Source of the DNA: UBA937 sp031549725
GTDB taxonomy: Bacteria; Spirochaetota; Spirochaetia; Treponematales; Breznakiellaceae
Length of the DNA: 64,000 nt
Assembly: GCA_031549725.1 (NCBI GenBank)
Contig: JAVBPH010000042.1
Location: 3,136 to 67,135, forward strand
Direction of reading: 5' to 3'
Numbering within the stretch: position 1 is the stretch's first letter; the number at the start of each line of letters is the position of its first letter. This document shows, in pieces, positions 1 through 7,433 of the stretch. The notes below the pieces were generated by a model. That model was not told where the DNA came from. It saw nothing but the letters and a program-made list of their open reading frames with translations, and ran no database searches. Both the position numbers and the translations under genes were made by a program.

Positions 1-1
1 T

Positions 2-658
2 TTACCTTTATTGCCCCAGGTACTGGCCCGTACCCGCCATCTGTTTGATCTGTACTGCGATCCGGATGCAATATATGAAACCCTGGTATCCATGAATAAC
101 ATCCGTCCAGGGCTTTGTATTCCGGGCACCCGGCTTCCAGGTTGTTTTGATGTTTTTGAAATGGCAGTACGGGCTGTGTTAGGTCAGCAGATCACCGTAA
201 AGGCCGCACGAACCTTAGCTGCAAGGCTTGTTGAAAAGTACGGTACTCCCATTCAGACCGGAATAGAAGGACTGACCCATACCTTTCCGTCTCCGGGGGA
301 TTTCATTGCATTGGAAGAACCAATTGCAAATCATCTGGGACCATTAGGTATTACCGGATCCCGGGCAAATACTATTTTATCCCTGGCAAGGGTATTAGCC
401 CATGGAGAAATAAATCTCGGCCATTGCGTCCAACCGGAGGCGGAGATGAAAAAATTATTGTCCATTCCGGGTATTGGAGACTGGACAGCCCAATACATTG
501 CCATGCGCGGCATGGACTGGCCGGATGCTTTTCCTCATACGGATTATGGGGTAAAAAAAGCACTGTCCTCTTATACATCAAAAGAAATATTAAAGATAGC
601 AGAAGCGTGGCGCCCCTGGAGAAGTTATGCAACGATTAATCTGTGGAATTCTTTATAA
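2..658 (+). CDS. alkA: DNA-3-methyladenine glycosylase II (AlkA), 5'-truncated by window edge
   Basis: Base-excision repair glycosylase removing alkylated purines. The frame is open from the first bases, so the gene starts outside the window; the TTG at 11 is only an internal candidate. Visible are the AlkA core (AVLGQQIT near residue 55), the helix-hairpin-helix SIPGIGDWTAQY (about 151-162) and the catalytic aspartate in FPHTDYGVK (about 178), followed by the AlkA-typical AWRPWRSYA. The missing part could be the usual AlkA N-domain or an Ada-type regulatory domain; this cannot be decided here. The next gene, ogt, also repairs alkylated DNA, which suggests a small alkylation-repair locus. Confidence 0.93.
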   Translation, partial: LPLLPQVLARTRHLFDLYCDPDAIYETLVSMNNIRPGLCIPGTRLPGCFDVFEMAVRAVLGQQITVKAARTLAARLVEKYGTPIQTGIEGLTHTFPSPGDFIALEEPIANHLGPLGITGSRANTILSLARVLAHGEINLGHCVQPEAEMKKLLSIPGIGDWTAQYIAMRGMDWPDAFPHTDYGVKKALSSYTSKEILKIAEAWRPWRSYATINLWNSL

Positions 659-662
659 ACCA

Positions 663-789
663 GAGGCTTTTTCAAAATCCGCCGGGCCGTAAGGTCCGTA
701 ATTTTGAAAAAGCAACCTTAGATGTGAGTGCAGAAAGAATGCTATTTTATTTACGGACAAGGAAATAACAGTCTTTCTGAAAAAGGCTC
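663..789 (+). repeat. Dispersed palindromic element, family 1, copy A (MITE-like)
   Basis: A 127 bp element between alkA and ogt. Its ends are near-perfect inverted repeats: GAGGCTTTTTC at 663-673 against GAAAAAGGCTC at 779-789. Inside are two hairpins, 666-678 with 701-713 (GCTTTTTCAAAAT / ATTTTGAAAAAGC) and 731-779 (CAGAAAGA... / ...TCTTTCTG), joined by CAACCTTAGATGTGAGTG. The element is flanked by the 4 bp direct repeat ACCA (659-662 and 790-793), as expected from insertion with target duplication. Related copies lie at 24901, 29533 and 63862. It has no coding capacity. Confidence 0.8.
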
Positions 790-815
790 ACCATACAAAA
801 CATAAGGAGAAAAAT

Positions 816-1355
816 ATGTTTTATTCAACCCAATATGCATCACCCGTCGGATCAATCACACTAGCCAGTGACGGGAAAAACCTGTCCGGTTTATGGATTG
901 AGGGGCAGAAATATTTTGGCGACACCATTACGGAGAACATGGATAAAAAAGACAACCTGTCCATTTTTTCCATGACAAAAAAATGGCTCGACAACTATTT
1001 TGCCGGTAAAAAACCACCCATTACCGATTTACCCCTCGCACCAATCGGCGGGACATTCCGTAAAGGAGTATGGGATATTCTCTGCGATATTCCCTATGGT
1101 CATGTCATAAGCTACGGAGATATTGCAAAAACCATGGCTGCCCTGATGAACCGGCCGAGCATGTCCAGCCAGGCTGTGGGCGGAGCCGTGGGCCATAATC
1201 CCATATCAATAATTATCCCCTGTCACCGGGTTGTAGGATCAAATGGAAGCCTGACCGGGTATGCGGGCGGCGTGGACAGGAAAATTAAATTACTTGAACT
1301 TGAAGGTGTGGACATGAGCCGTTTGTATAAACCATTAAAAAGCACTGCCCCATAA
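816..1355 (+). CDS. ogt: Methylated-DNA--protein-cysteine S-methyltransferase
   Basis: Suicidal repair protein that transfers the methyl group from O6-methylguanine in DNA to its own cysteine. The 179 residues have the family's normal length. The active-site motif PCHRVVG is present with the acceptor Cys136, preceded by the recognition-helix region QAVGGAVGHNP (119-129) and followed by GSLTGYAGG. The start is supported by AAGGAG 8 bases upstream of ATG. The upstream neighbour alkA handles other alkylation lesions; a family 1 repeat separates them, so co-transcription is uncertain. The gene could equally be named adaB or mgt. Confidence 0.95.
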   Translation: MFYSTQYASPVGSITLASDGKNLSGLWIEGQKYFGDTITENMDKKDNLSIFSMTKKWLDNYFAGKKPPITDLPLAPIGGTFRKGVWDILCDIPYGHVISYGDIAKTMAALMNRPSMSSQAVGGAVGHNPISIIIPCHRVVGSNGSLTGYAGGVDRKIKLLELEGVDMSRLYKPLKSTAP

Positions 1356-1563
1356 CACTTAAAAATTATTATAACAAAACATAGATCCATGCTGAAACGA
1401 ATTTTCCCCGGAGGAAGAAGCCCGATCCCCGTGTATTGGGCTTCTTCCCAAAAATTGCACATGTTTCATAATTCAGCTTGAAAAATTCCCTGGGCTCTGT
1501 CAGAATTGGAAAAAATCCGGCTGTTCCGTTTTCACATACGAGAAACCAGTTGCCGGAATATAT

Positions 1564-2643
1564 ATGGAGAACCCTGAAAAATCCATGGAATATATGACGT
1601 TTGTTATCCTTCTTGCCGAGCTTCTGCTCATGTACCTCCTGGCTGCCCTATGGCGGGTCTACCGACGCAACCGCAGGGTATACCGGCTCAAGGACAAGTA
1701 TAGAATGGCCAGCCTGAAGGAACATGTTACATACCTGTATCGGATTTTGGGTACCAGGGGTTCTCATTTCAAGTGTCCCCCGGAACTGCAAAGTGCCATT
1801 AGGCACCGGAATAATTTGGAATATAACCTCCGCCGGCTTATGCGGGAAATCCTAGACCACATGGGACTTTCCATAGAAGGCCCGGAACTCCATATTGTCT
1901 ACAGTAATTTTGACAGCTTCAGCCGTGACGGCACCGCCGGACGCTTTGAAACCGGTGGAGGAAGAAGAAGTGAAATTGAAATATTCCTGAAAAAAGATTA
2001 TTCCTTTTGGAATACCGCCGCCGTTCTTTGCCACGAATGCGCCCATTATTTTATGAACCTCCGGAACATTCGTTTACAGGACCCAGCAGAACAGGAGGAA
2101 CTCACGGATATCACCGCAGTCTTTCTGGGGTTTGGCAAAATCCTCCGGCGTGGGTATGAGCAGCGGAGCCGGTCAAAACCAATGGGTTTCAACCAGAAAC
2201 TTATCCAGCAGACCAGGCTGGGTTATCTCAGCGCCGACGAAATAGGTTATGTTCAGGTATCCCTGGAAAACCGGGTTCCGAAGTACCGTAATGTATTCTA
2301 TGGACGCAGCAGAAGCGCAGAACAGCCGCCACCCCGGGAAAACAAGTACCGGAAAATAACCGCAAGGATTGAAACGCTGGAAAAAAAACACAATGCCCTG
2401 GTCCGGCTCATCGCCCGGCCGGAGTTGGCGGCGGCCAGTTATACCCGGAAAGAATGGGAACTTCTCCAGGAACTTATGATAGCTCTGGAAACCGGTCATC
2501 TGGAAGCATCACTCGGAGGCCTAAAACGCCAAGCCCCAACAACAGACCCAAAGGAATTATCCGCCAGCCTTGCATTGGTCGTCGATCTGGAAAAACGGAT
2601 AGCCGCCTGGACAGCCCTGGCAAAACGTAAAGTCGGACATTGA
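1564..2643 (+). CDS. Membrane-anchored protein with gluzincin-type HECAH motif
   Basis: Function unknown. Residues 10-30 form one hydrophobic N-terminal anchor followed by a very basic stretch (RVYRRNRRVYR). The soluble part carries HECAH at 157-161 and, about 20 residues on, EELTD (179-182), the HExxH plus ExxxD arrangement of zinc metallopeptidases; the line ITAVFLGFG after it also fits the gluzincin pattern. The C-terminal 120 residues look helical and charged. No secretion signal beyond the anchor is seen, so the catalytic part may face either side. No clear Shine-Dalgarno precedes 1564; ATGs at codons 8 and 11 are alternatives. A protease role is inference from the motif. Confidence 0.7.
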   Translation: MENPEKSMEYMTFVILLAELLLMYLLAALWRVYRRNRRVYRLKDKYRMASLKEHVTYLYRILGTRGSHFKCPPELQSAIRHRNNLEYNLRRLMREILDHMGLSIEGPELHIVYSNFDSFSRDGTAGRFETGGGRRSEIEIFLKKDYSFWNTAAVLCHECAHYFMNLRNIRLQDPAEQEELTDITAVFLGFGKILRRGYEQRSRSKPMGFNQKLIQQTRLGYLSADEIGYVQVSLENRVPKYRNVFYGRSRSAEQPPPRENKYRKITARIETLEKKHNALVRLIARPELAAASYTRKEWELLQELMIALETGHLEASLGGLKRQAPTTDPKELSASLALVVDLEKRIAAWTALAKRKVGH

Positions 2644-3354
2644 AGAATCAATCATAAGAAAACGCAGTTTCATAATTTCAGAAACCCGGGTGGTATTAAA
2701 TTCTAATATTTAACATTCCGGATACCCGGAATACCATAATTCCTGATATATGGTCTTGAAATTTCTCCTGCTGCCAGTTTTGAAACTGTTTCTGGTCCCT
2801 ACGCCCGTAAATAAGTACCTGAAATCAACATTTCAGGTACCGCCATTTATCCATTGGAACAAATAATGAAGAACCCCGAGGCAGAACCACGGAGTATCTT
2901 CGTTGTAGAGGAAATTATTATACAGGCTGAGGGTTCATACCACATACAAACGTTTCAACCTTCATCCAGGGCGTTAAAAAATTAACCGATGCAAGCATCG
3001 TGTATGAACCCCAACAGCCTTCCAATCAAAAACCTTCTGCACGCTTTCGCGTGCGAAGCAGAGCAGCGAGGTTTTTTGGTTCTGTAAGGTATAGATTTTA
3101 TGTGGGCTTAATACCCATACAATGTTCATTTACAAGATTTTAAGAACGCCCCAGAGCCTCGTACGTAAAAGCGTGCAGAAGGTATTAAACCCGCTTGCGA
3201 ATAAAGGCGCATTCCCACTCCAAAACTTAAACCCGGTAGGTTTTAAGCAGTACACTTTTGGTACACTTGGAGGAAAACACGCCTTTTGTGGTGGTAGTGT
3301 TTACCCGAACATGATTTAATTCTTTATATTATATGTAAATAAAGAATCTTGGAC
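2644..3354. other. Gene-free stretch holding hairpins and a family 2 repeat
   Basis: No supportable gene in about 700 bases. Visible are a hairpin CAGTTTTGAAACTG near 2777, a long stem-loop at 2814-2840 (GTACCTGAAAT / ATTTCAGGTAC), the family 2 repeat at 3018-3207, and an AT-rich dyad at 3320-3349 (ATTCTTTAT / ATAAAGAAT) just downstream of the tRNA-Lys 3' end, which could help end that transcript. The reading frame at 3122-3319 lies inside repeat sequence and is not credible as a gene. Confidence 0.6.
3018..3207 (-). repeat. Dispersed palindrome-rich element, family 2, copy 1
   Basis: In reverse orientation this stretch matches the elements at 63028-63207 and 32588-32749. Shared landmarks, read on the minus strand, are TTATTCGCAAGCGGGTTTAA, a GTACG/CGTAC hairpin, the sequence TTAAGG with CCTTACAGAACC, and a terminal GCACGCGAAAGCGTGCAGAAGG hairpin. 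There is no open frame with coding character. It is more diverged than the other two copies. Confidence 0.7.
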
Positions 3355-3427
3355 TGAGCCGCACTGGATTCGAACCAGTGACCCACGCCTTAAAAGGGCG
3401 TTGCTCTACCTACTGAGCTAGCGGCCC
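3355..3427 (-). tRNA. tRNA-Lys (anticodon UUU)
   Basis: The reverse strand folds as a standard 73-nt cloverleaf: acceptor GGGCCGC/GCGGCTC (one G-U), D-arm GCTC/GAGC, anticodon stem ACGCC/GGCGT with loop CTTTTAA (anticodon TTT), variable loop, T-arm ACTGG/CCAGT with TTCGAAT, and discriminator A. CCA is not encoded. It stands alone, with its own promoter upstream. Confidence 0.96.
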
Positions 3428-3438
3428 GGGATTTCTAC

Positions 3439-3467
3439 ACCTTATAGAAATATTCGATGAAGGTCAA
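3439..3467 (-). promoter_or_regulatory. Sigma-70 type promoter for tRNA-Lys
   Basis: On the minus strand TTGACC (3462-3467) and TAAGGT (3439-3444) are 17 bases apart; transcription would begin a few bases before the tRNA 5' end at 3427. TATAAG overlapping the -10 is an alternative with shorter spacing. Confidence 0.55.
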
Positions 3468-3539
3468 GGGGGAATGTAAAAATTACCGGAATTGAATCAA
3501 AGAAAGCTAAAAATAGCTCCAAACCAACGGGATTCCAGC

Positions 3540-4928
3540 CTAATCCGGCTTTTCCAGGGCAGCCAGGGCATCAATCCTGGAATCTCCCGTATCTTCATCC
3601 TGATAAGGGGAAATTATGGTACACCGGACCGTCATTCCCGGTTTAAAAACCCCATCCTTGGGTTCAGGAATCAAAACCCTCAGATAATTTCCGGTAATTC
3701 CAACGGCATAACCGGATTCCACCGCATTATTCTCGATAATAGCTTCGGTCTGTCTGCCTAAAAAACGGTTTATATAGTTTTCCCGGCCTTTTCCCGCCAA
3801 CATTATGAGCCGTTCCACCCTTTCAACCGCGGTTCGTTCCGGAACATGATGGGAAAACCCGGCCGCTGCGGTTCCAGGCCGGGGAGAAAAGGGAAAAGCA
3901 TGGATCCAGGAAAAATCCACCCGTTGGCATAAAGCATAGGTTTTTTCAAATTCGCCGCCGTCCTCGCCGGGAAACCCGCAGATAATATCACAGGCCAGAA
4001 AGGGATCCTGTTTAACTTCCCGCAGTTTTTCTATGGCCTGCAAAACCTGGCTGCCCGTATACCGACGGCCCATAACCTTCAGGATAGTATCACTCCCTGA
4101 CTGGAGGGATATATGAAAATGGGGCCTTACCCTGGGATGGGAAACAACCTTGAGAAAAGCCGGTGTAACCAGATCCGGTTCAATAGAAGAAATTCTCAGG
4201 GCAATCCGTTCTGTCCCTTCAAGAAGCACGCCCAGCAGCCGGGGAAAATCCATATCCCCGTCCCTGTACTGATTGATGTTTACCCCGGTCAGGACCACCT
4301 CACCGTAGCCCCGCTGTTCCAGGGCCCGGAGTCTGGACAATAATTCTTCCGATCCTAGGCTTAAACTTTTTCCCCTGGCAAGATGAACCGCACAGTATGT
4401 ACAGGCATTGTTGCATCCATCCTGAATTTTTAAAAAAGCCCGGGAATGGCTGGAAAAGGAATTCACGTTGAACCGGAATCTGTCCCGGGGATCCGGTTTA
4501 TCATCATTTTGAAGCCACTGTTCCATAGTCTGGGGGAGTTCCCAGGATGAGGTAACCGACTGCATGATATATTTCGGAAGATCCAGGATCCTGCTCTTGT
4601 TATCCCCGGAAACCACAAAGATCCGGTTTGGAGAACCCTGAACAGATTTCTGTTTTCCAAGATCCGCCAGTTCATCCGGTTTAAGCTGGGCATAACAACC
4701 GGTGATGATTACACAGGCCCCGGGATAATCCCGGCAGGCTTTCCTGATAATCCTCCGGGCTTTTTGTTCCGCTTTGGATGTGACCGTACAGGTGTTTATG
4801 ATATGGATATCCGCCCCGTTTTCCCCGGGAACCAGGCGGAATCCTTCCTTTTCAAAGGCCTCCGCCAATGCTTCACTTTCCAATTGATTTAATTTACAAC
4901 CCAGGGTTTGAACTGAAACGGAAATCAT
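3540..4928 (-). CDS. mtaB: tRNA (N6-threonylcarbamoyladenosine-37) methylthiotransferase
   Basis: Radical-SAM methylthiotransferase converting t6A37 to ms2t6A37 in ANN-decoding tRNAs. The N-terminal domain has the three cluster cysteines C11 (LGCKLN), C47 (NTC) and C78 (GC); the radical SAM motif CNNACTYC gives C172, C176 and C179. LGCKLN rather than YGCQMN places it in the MtaB clade and separates it from the miaB at 21540. I chose the ATG at 4928 because homologues begin at MISVSVQTLGCK; the frame is open 28 codons further up but would overlap the upstream gene. It is the last gene of the bactofilin-TPR-mtaB run. It ends close to the tRNA-Lys gene, one of the tRNA types it would modify. Confidence 0.93.
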   Translation of the reverse strand: MISVSVQTLGCKLNQLESEALAEAFEKEGFRLVPGENGADIHIINTCTVTSKAEQKARRIIRKACRDYPGACVIITGCYAQLKPDELADLGKQKSVQGSPNRIFVVSGDNKSRILDLPKYIMQSVTSSWELPQTMEQWLQNDDKPDPRDRFRFNVNSFSSHSRAFLKIQDGCNNACTYCAVHLARGKSLSLGSEELLSRLRALEQRGYGEVVLTGVNINQYRDGDMDFPRLLGVLLEGTERIALRISSIEPDLVTPAFLKVVSHPRVRPHFHISLQSGSDTILKVMGRRYTGSQVLQAIEKLREVKQDPFLACDIICGFPGEDGGEFEKTYALCQRVDFSWIHAFPFSPRPGTAAAGFSHHVPERTAVERVERLIMLAGKGRENYINRFLGRQTEAIIENNAVESGYAVGITGNYLRVLIPEPKDGVFKPGMTVRCTIISPYQDEDTGDSRIDALAALEKPD

Positions 4929-4962
4929 ACCATACTCTTTGGATTCGGAATTTTTGAAAAAA

Positions 4963-5601
4963 TTACCGGCCGCCCAGGGCCCGCTGAACCCGTTCAACCC
5001 CCCGGCGGGCATCGGTTAGCTGGGAATTGAGGGCCAGGGCCTTTTCATAGGCGGTTAATGCGGATTGAAGATTGCCGGCATTTTCCCGGGCATAGGCAAG
5101 TCTGGTCCACCATTCCGCATTCCCCGGAAGATAATACACCGCGGTGGAAAGGGAAATATCCGCATGGTTGAATTTTCCCTGGCGGATGTAGATTTCTCCC
5201 ATAAGATAATAAACCGTATCGATCCGGCTTCCTTCCGGGGCCAGGTTGATATATTCCTGGAACAGCTGCAGCGCCGTGGCATTTTGTCCCTGGTAATAGT
5301 TGACCTCCCCCAGAATTTCCACAATCCTGGGATCATAACGGCTGATATTGCGTCCGGCAATGCCGTAACGCTGGGCTTCACCGTATTTTTTCAGCTTGAT
5401 AAGGCTCCAGCAGATAACCACATGGGATTCCAGATTGTTGGGATTCGCGTCAATCTCACTGGTACATATGGATACAGCCCGTTCATAATTCCCATTCCGG
5501 TATTCCCGGAGGGCATCCGGCCTGGTCTGGGCAAACAGCGGAACCGCAGAAGAAAATAAACATAGTATTACGGACAAACAAATCCAATTTTTGACACACA
5601 T
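4963..5601 (-). CDS. Periplasmic TPR protein
   Basis: Scaffold-type protein of unknown specific role. The start at ATG 5601 follows the upstream bactofilin stop by two bases, implying coupled translation. Residues 1-25 form a signal peptide (hydrophobic ICLSVILCLFSSAVPLFA, cleavage before QTRP). The mature part is about 185 residues of TPR helices, for example YRNGNYERAVSICTSEI, INLAPEGSRIDTVYYLMGE and SALTAYEKALALN. A longer start at 5637 would overlap the bactofilin gene and spoil the signal peptide. Coupling to a bactofilin suggests an envelope or cell-shape assembly role, which is inference. Confidence 0.85.
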   Translation of the reverse strand: MCVKNWICLSVILCLFSSAVPLFAQTRPDALREYRNGNYERAVSICTSEIDANPNNLESHVVICWSLIKLKKYGEAQRYGIAGRNISRYDPRIVEILGEVNYYQGQNATALQLFQEYINLAPEGSRIDTVYYLMGEIYIRQGKFNHADISLSTAVYYLPGNAEWWTRLAYARENAGNLQSALTAYEKALALNSQLTDARRGVERVQRALGGR

Positions 5602-5603
5602 GG

Positions 5604-5969
5604 TTATTCGGAATAGGGCCTTTTTGTCATGGTACACTGCCCGTTAAAGACGCAGCCGGTTTCCATTAAAACCTCCGGAGCACTCACATTCCCGATAAGT
5701 TTTCCCATAATAGCAATTTCTACTTTATCCGTGGCAACAATATTACCCTTCACCTCTCCCCGGATAATAACCCTGGAAGCGCTGATATTGGCTTCCACCA
5801 CTGCGTTTTCATCAATCACCAGAAGTCCGTTGGAAATAATCTGGCCCGACAGCCGCCCCCGGATTAAAAAGGGTTTTTCAAAGGTCAGGGTTCCGGAAAA
5901 ATCTATATCTGAAGACAGGATGGTGTCAAAATCCTCATCATCCAGCATATCATTATGAACATCAGTCAT
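5604..5969 (-). CDS. Bactofilin-family polymer-forming protein
   Basis: Small cytoskeletal protein expected to form a right-handed beta-helix that polymerises without nucleotide near the inner membrane. The 121 residues show the bactofilin core with repeated short beta rungs (FLIRGRLSGQI, LLVIDENAVVEANI, RVIIRGEVKGNI, KVEIAIMGKLIGNV) flanked by short disordered ends. ATG at 5969 is favoured, with a GGGGG run 11 bases upstream; an in-frame TTG six codons earlier is possible. First gene of the operon with the TPR protein and mtaB. Bactofilins in spirochaetes are linked to cell shape, which fits but is not shown here. Confidence 0.9.
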   Translation of the reverse strand: MTDVHNDMLDDEDFDTILSSDIDFSGTLTFEKPFLIRGRLSGQIISNGLLVIDENAVVEANISASRVIIRGEVKGNIVATDKVEIAIMGKLIGNVSAPEVLMETGCVFNGQCTMTKRPYSE

Positions 5970-5987
5970 GTATTTATTAACCCCCAA

Positions 5988-6431
5988 ATCAAAGCGGCCA
6001 GTCTATATATTATAGGATTTCAAAATTTCATCTGTTTTGAAACTGTCCCTTTTAAAGAGAATTTACCCGGTAGAACAGCCTGCGTCAAGGGCTGACCTAA
6101 CGCCTTTTGGAGAGTACCGATCGGAGCAGGATTTCCCAAAACAGTTTCCAAGGGCCAGGATATTCTTGCTTTGATCGGCTTAACAGGGTATGCTTATATT
6201 AATTGATGGATTTTATCCGAATAATACGGAAGTGAGGGTATGGGAAATCCGTTTTTTGTAATATATTGTAATGGGGGAATCCCAAAAAACCTGATTTTGG
6301 GGTTTTCCATTGCTGGATTGAGGAATTTTATTCCCGTTTTGCCTAATTAAAGACGGGAAATCTAAATATCATGTTCCGCGGAATAAAGATCAAGCTCTGT
6401 AATCCGGCGGACCTACCCATAAGGAGTTCAA
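5988..6431. other. Gene-free leader/intergenic region upstream of pta
   Basis: No gene seen. It contains a TTTCAAAA/TTTTGAAA hairpin at 6018-6042 related to the family 1 repeats. Distant complementary segments GAAACTGT (6039) and ACAGTTTC (6156) could close a domain of about 115 nt that includes CAGCC/GGCTG and CCGATCGG hairpins. GGTTTT/AAAACC-rich sequence follows at 6285-6310. AAGGAG at 6421 is the pta ribosome-binding site. No known riboswitch consensus is satisfied. Confidence 0.5.
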
Positions 6432-7430
6432 ATGGATTTTGTTAAAGACATGTTAAATAAGGCCAAGTCCCTGCAGAAACAGCTGGTTCTTCCCGAAGGA
6501 ACCGAGCCCAGGACCATTAAAGCAGCCCGGATCATTGCGGATGATTGCCTGGCATCCAATGTAATCCTGGTCGGAAAAAAATCCGAAATCCAGAAAGTGG
6601 CCGATCAGGAAGGGGTCTCCCTGGAAAATCTGGACATAATCGATCCCTCCGCTTCCGGTGATATGGAAAAATACGCCAATGAATATTATGAACTGCGTAA
6701 ACATAAGGGGATGACCCCCCAGCAGGCAAAGATCGATATGGCGTCCCCCCTCCGCTGGGGTGCTATGATGGTCCGGCTGGGCGATGCGGATGCCATGGTG
6801 GCCGGTGCCGAACACACCACCGCGGATGTGCTCAGGGCCGGCCTGGCCATTATCGGAACCGTACCCGGTTTAAAAACCGCTTCATCCTGTTTTGTGATGC
6901 AGACCAGCAGTAAAGAGTGGGGTGTTGACGGGGCATTGATATTTTCCGACTGCGCGGTGGTCCCCGATCCCAATGCGGAACAGCTGGCGGAAATTGCCCT
7001 TTCCGCGGCCCAGTCATGCCGGGAATTCCTCAATGTGGACCCTGCGGTGGCCATGCTGTCATTTTCAACAAAAGGTTCCGGCGGGGATCATCCGGATGTG
7101 ATCAAAGTAAAGGAAGCCACTGAAATCGTCAAATCCCGGGAACCCAACCTCAAGATCGATGGGGAGATCCAGGCCGATGCAGCCCTGGTTCCTTCGGTGA
7201 CCGACAAAAAATCCCCGGGCAGTCCCATCAAGGGTATTACCAATACCCTGGTCTTCCCGGACCTGGGTTCAGGAAATATCGGTTATAAACTGGTCCAGCG
7301 GCTTGGCAATGCGGAAGCCTTTGGCCCCTTCCTCCAGGGATTTGCAAAACCCATCAGCGACCTTTCCAGGGGAGCTTCGGTGGAGGATATTGTGGTTACC
7401 TCCGCGGTAACCCTGGCCAGGGCTAAGTAA
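6432..7430 (+). CDS. pta: Phosphate acetyltransferase
   Basis: Cytoplasmic enzyme interconverting acetyl-CoA and acetyl phosphate; with an acetate kinase (not in this window) it makes ATP and acetate. The 332 residues match the short, single-domain Pta class. Family features are LVLPEGTEPRTIKAA at the N-terminus, MVAGAEHTTADVLRAGL, the SFSTKGSGG motif and the C-terminal NTLVFPDLGSGNIGYKLVQR. AAGGAG six bases before ATG supports the start. The long AT-rich leader suggests its own promoter. A TPR gene follows after three bases and is probably co-transcribed. Confidence 0.97.
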   Translation: MDFVKDMLNKAKSLQKQLVLPEGTEPRTIKAARIIADDCLASNVILVGKKSEIQKVADQEGVSLENLDIIDPSASGDMEKYANEYYELRKHKGMTPQQAKIDMASPLRWGAMMVRLGDADAMVAGAEHTTADVLRAGLAIIGTVPGLKTASSCFVMQTSSKEWGVDGALIFSDCAVVPDPNAEQLAEIALSAAQSCREFLNVDPAVAMLSFSTKGSGGDHPDVIKVKEATEIVKSREPNLKIDGEIQADAALVPSVTDKKSPGSPIKGITNTLVFPDLGSGNIGYKLVQRLGNAEAFGPFLQGFAKPISDLSRGASVEDIVVTSAVTLARAK

Positions 7431-7433
7431 ACC

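Noticed and set aside
1413..1448. Terminator after ogt (GGAAGAAGCCC / GGGCTTCTTCC)
   Set aside because: The stem is perfect over 11 bp, but the loop is 14 bases and no T run follows on either strand. It may be a 3' stabiliser, but it does not meet intrinsic-terminator criteria.
3122..3319. Small protein of 65 residues
   Set aside because: It lies in a family 2 repeat. A frame at 62891-63178 (minus) encodes the similar LVRKSVQ[KR]VLN only because the DNA repeat is shared; both are non-coding repeat readings.
3505..3518. Terminator of mtaB (AGCTA / TAGCT on the minus strand, then TTCTTT)
   Set aside because: The stem is only 5 bp; too weak to list as a terminator.
6110..6150. Glycine or THF riboswitch suggested by GGAGAGTACCGATCGGAGCAGG
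   Set aside because: The required downstream blocks (for glycine, ACTCTCAGGCAAA-like) are absent, and pta is not a usual target.
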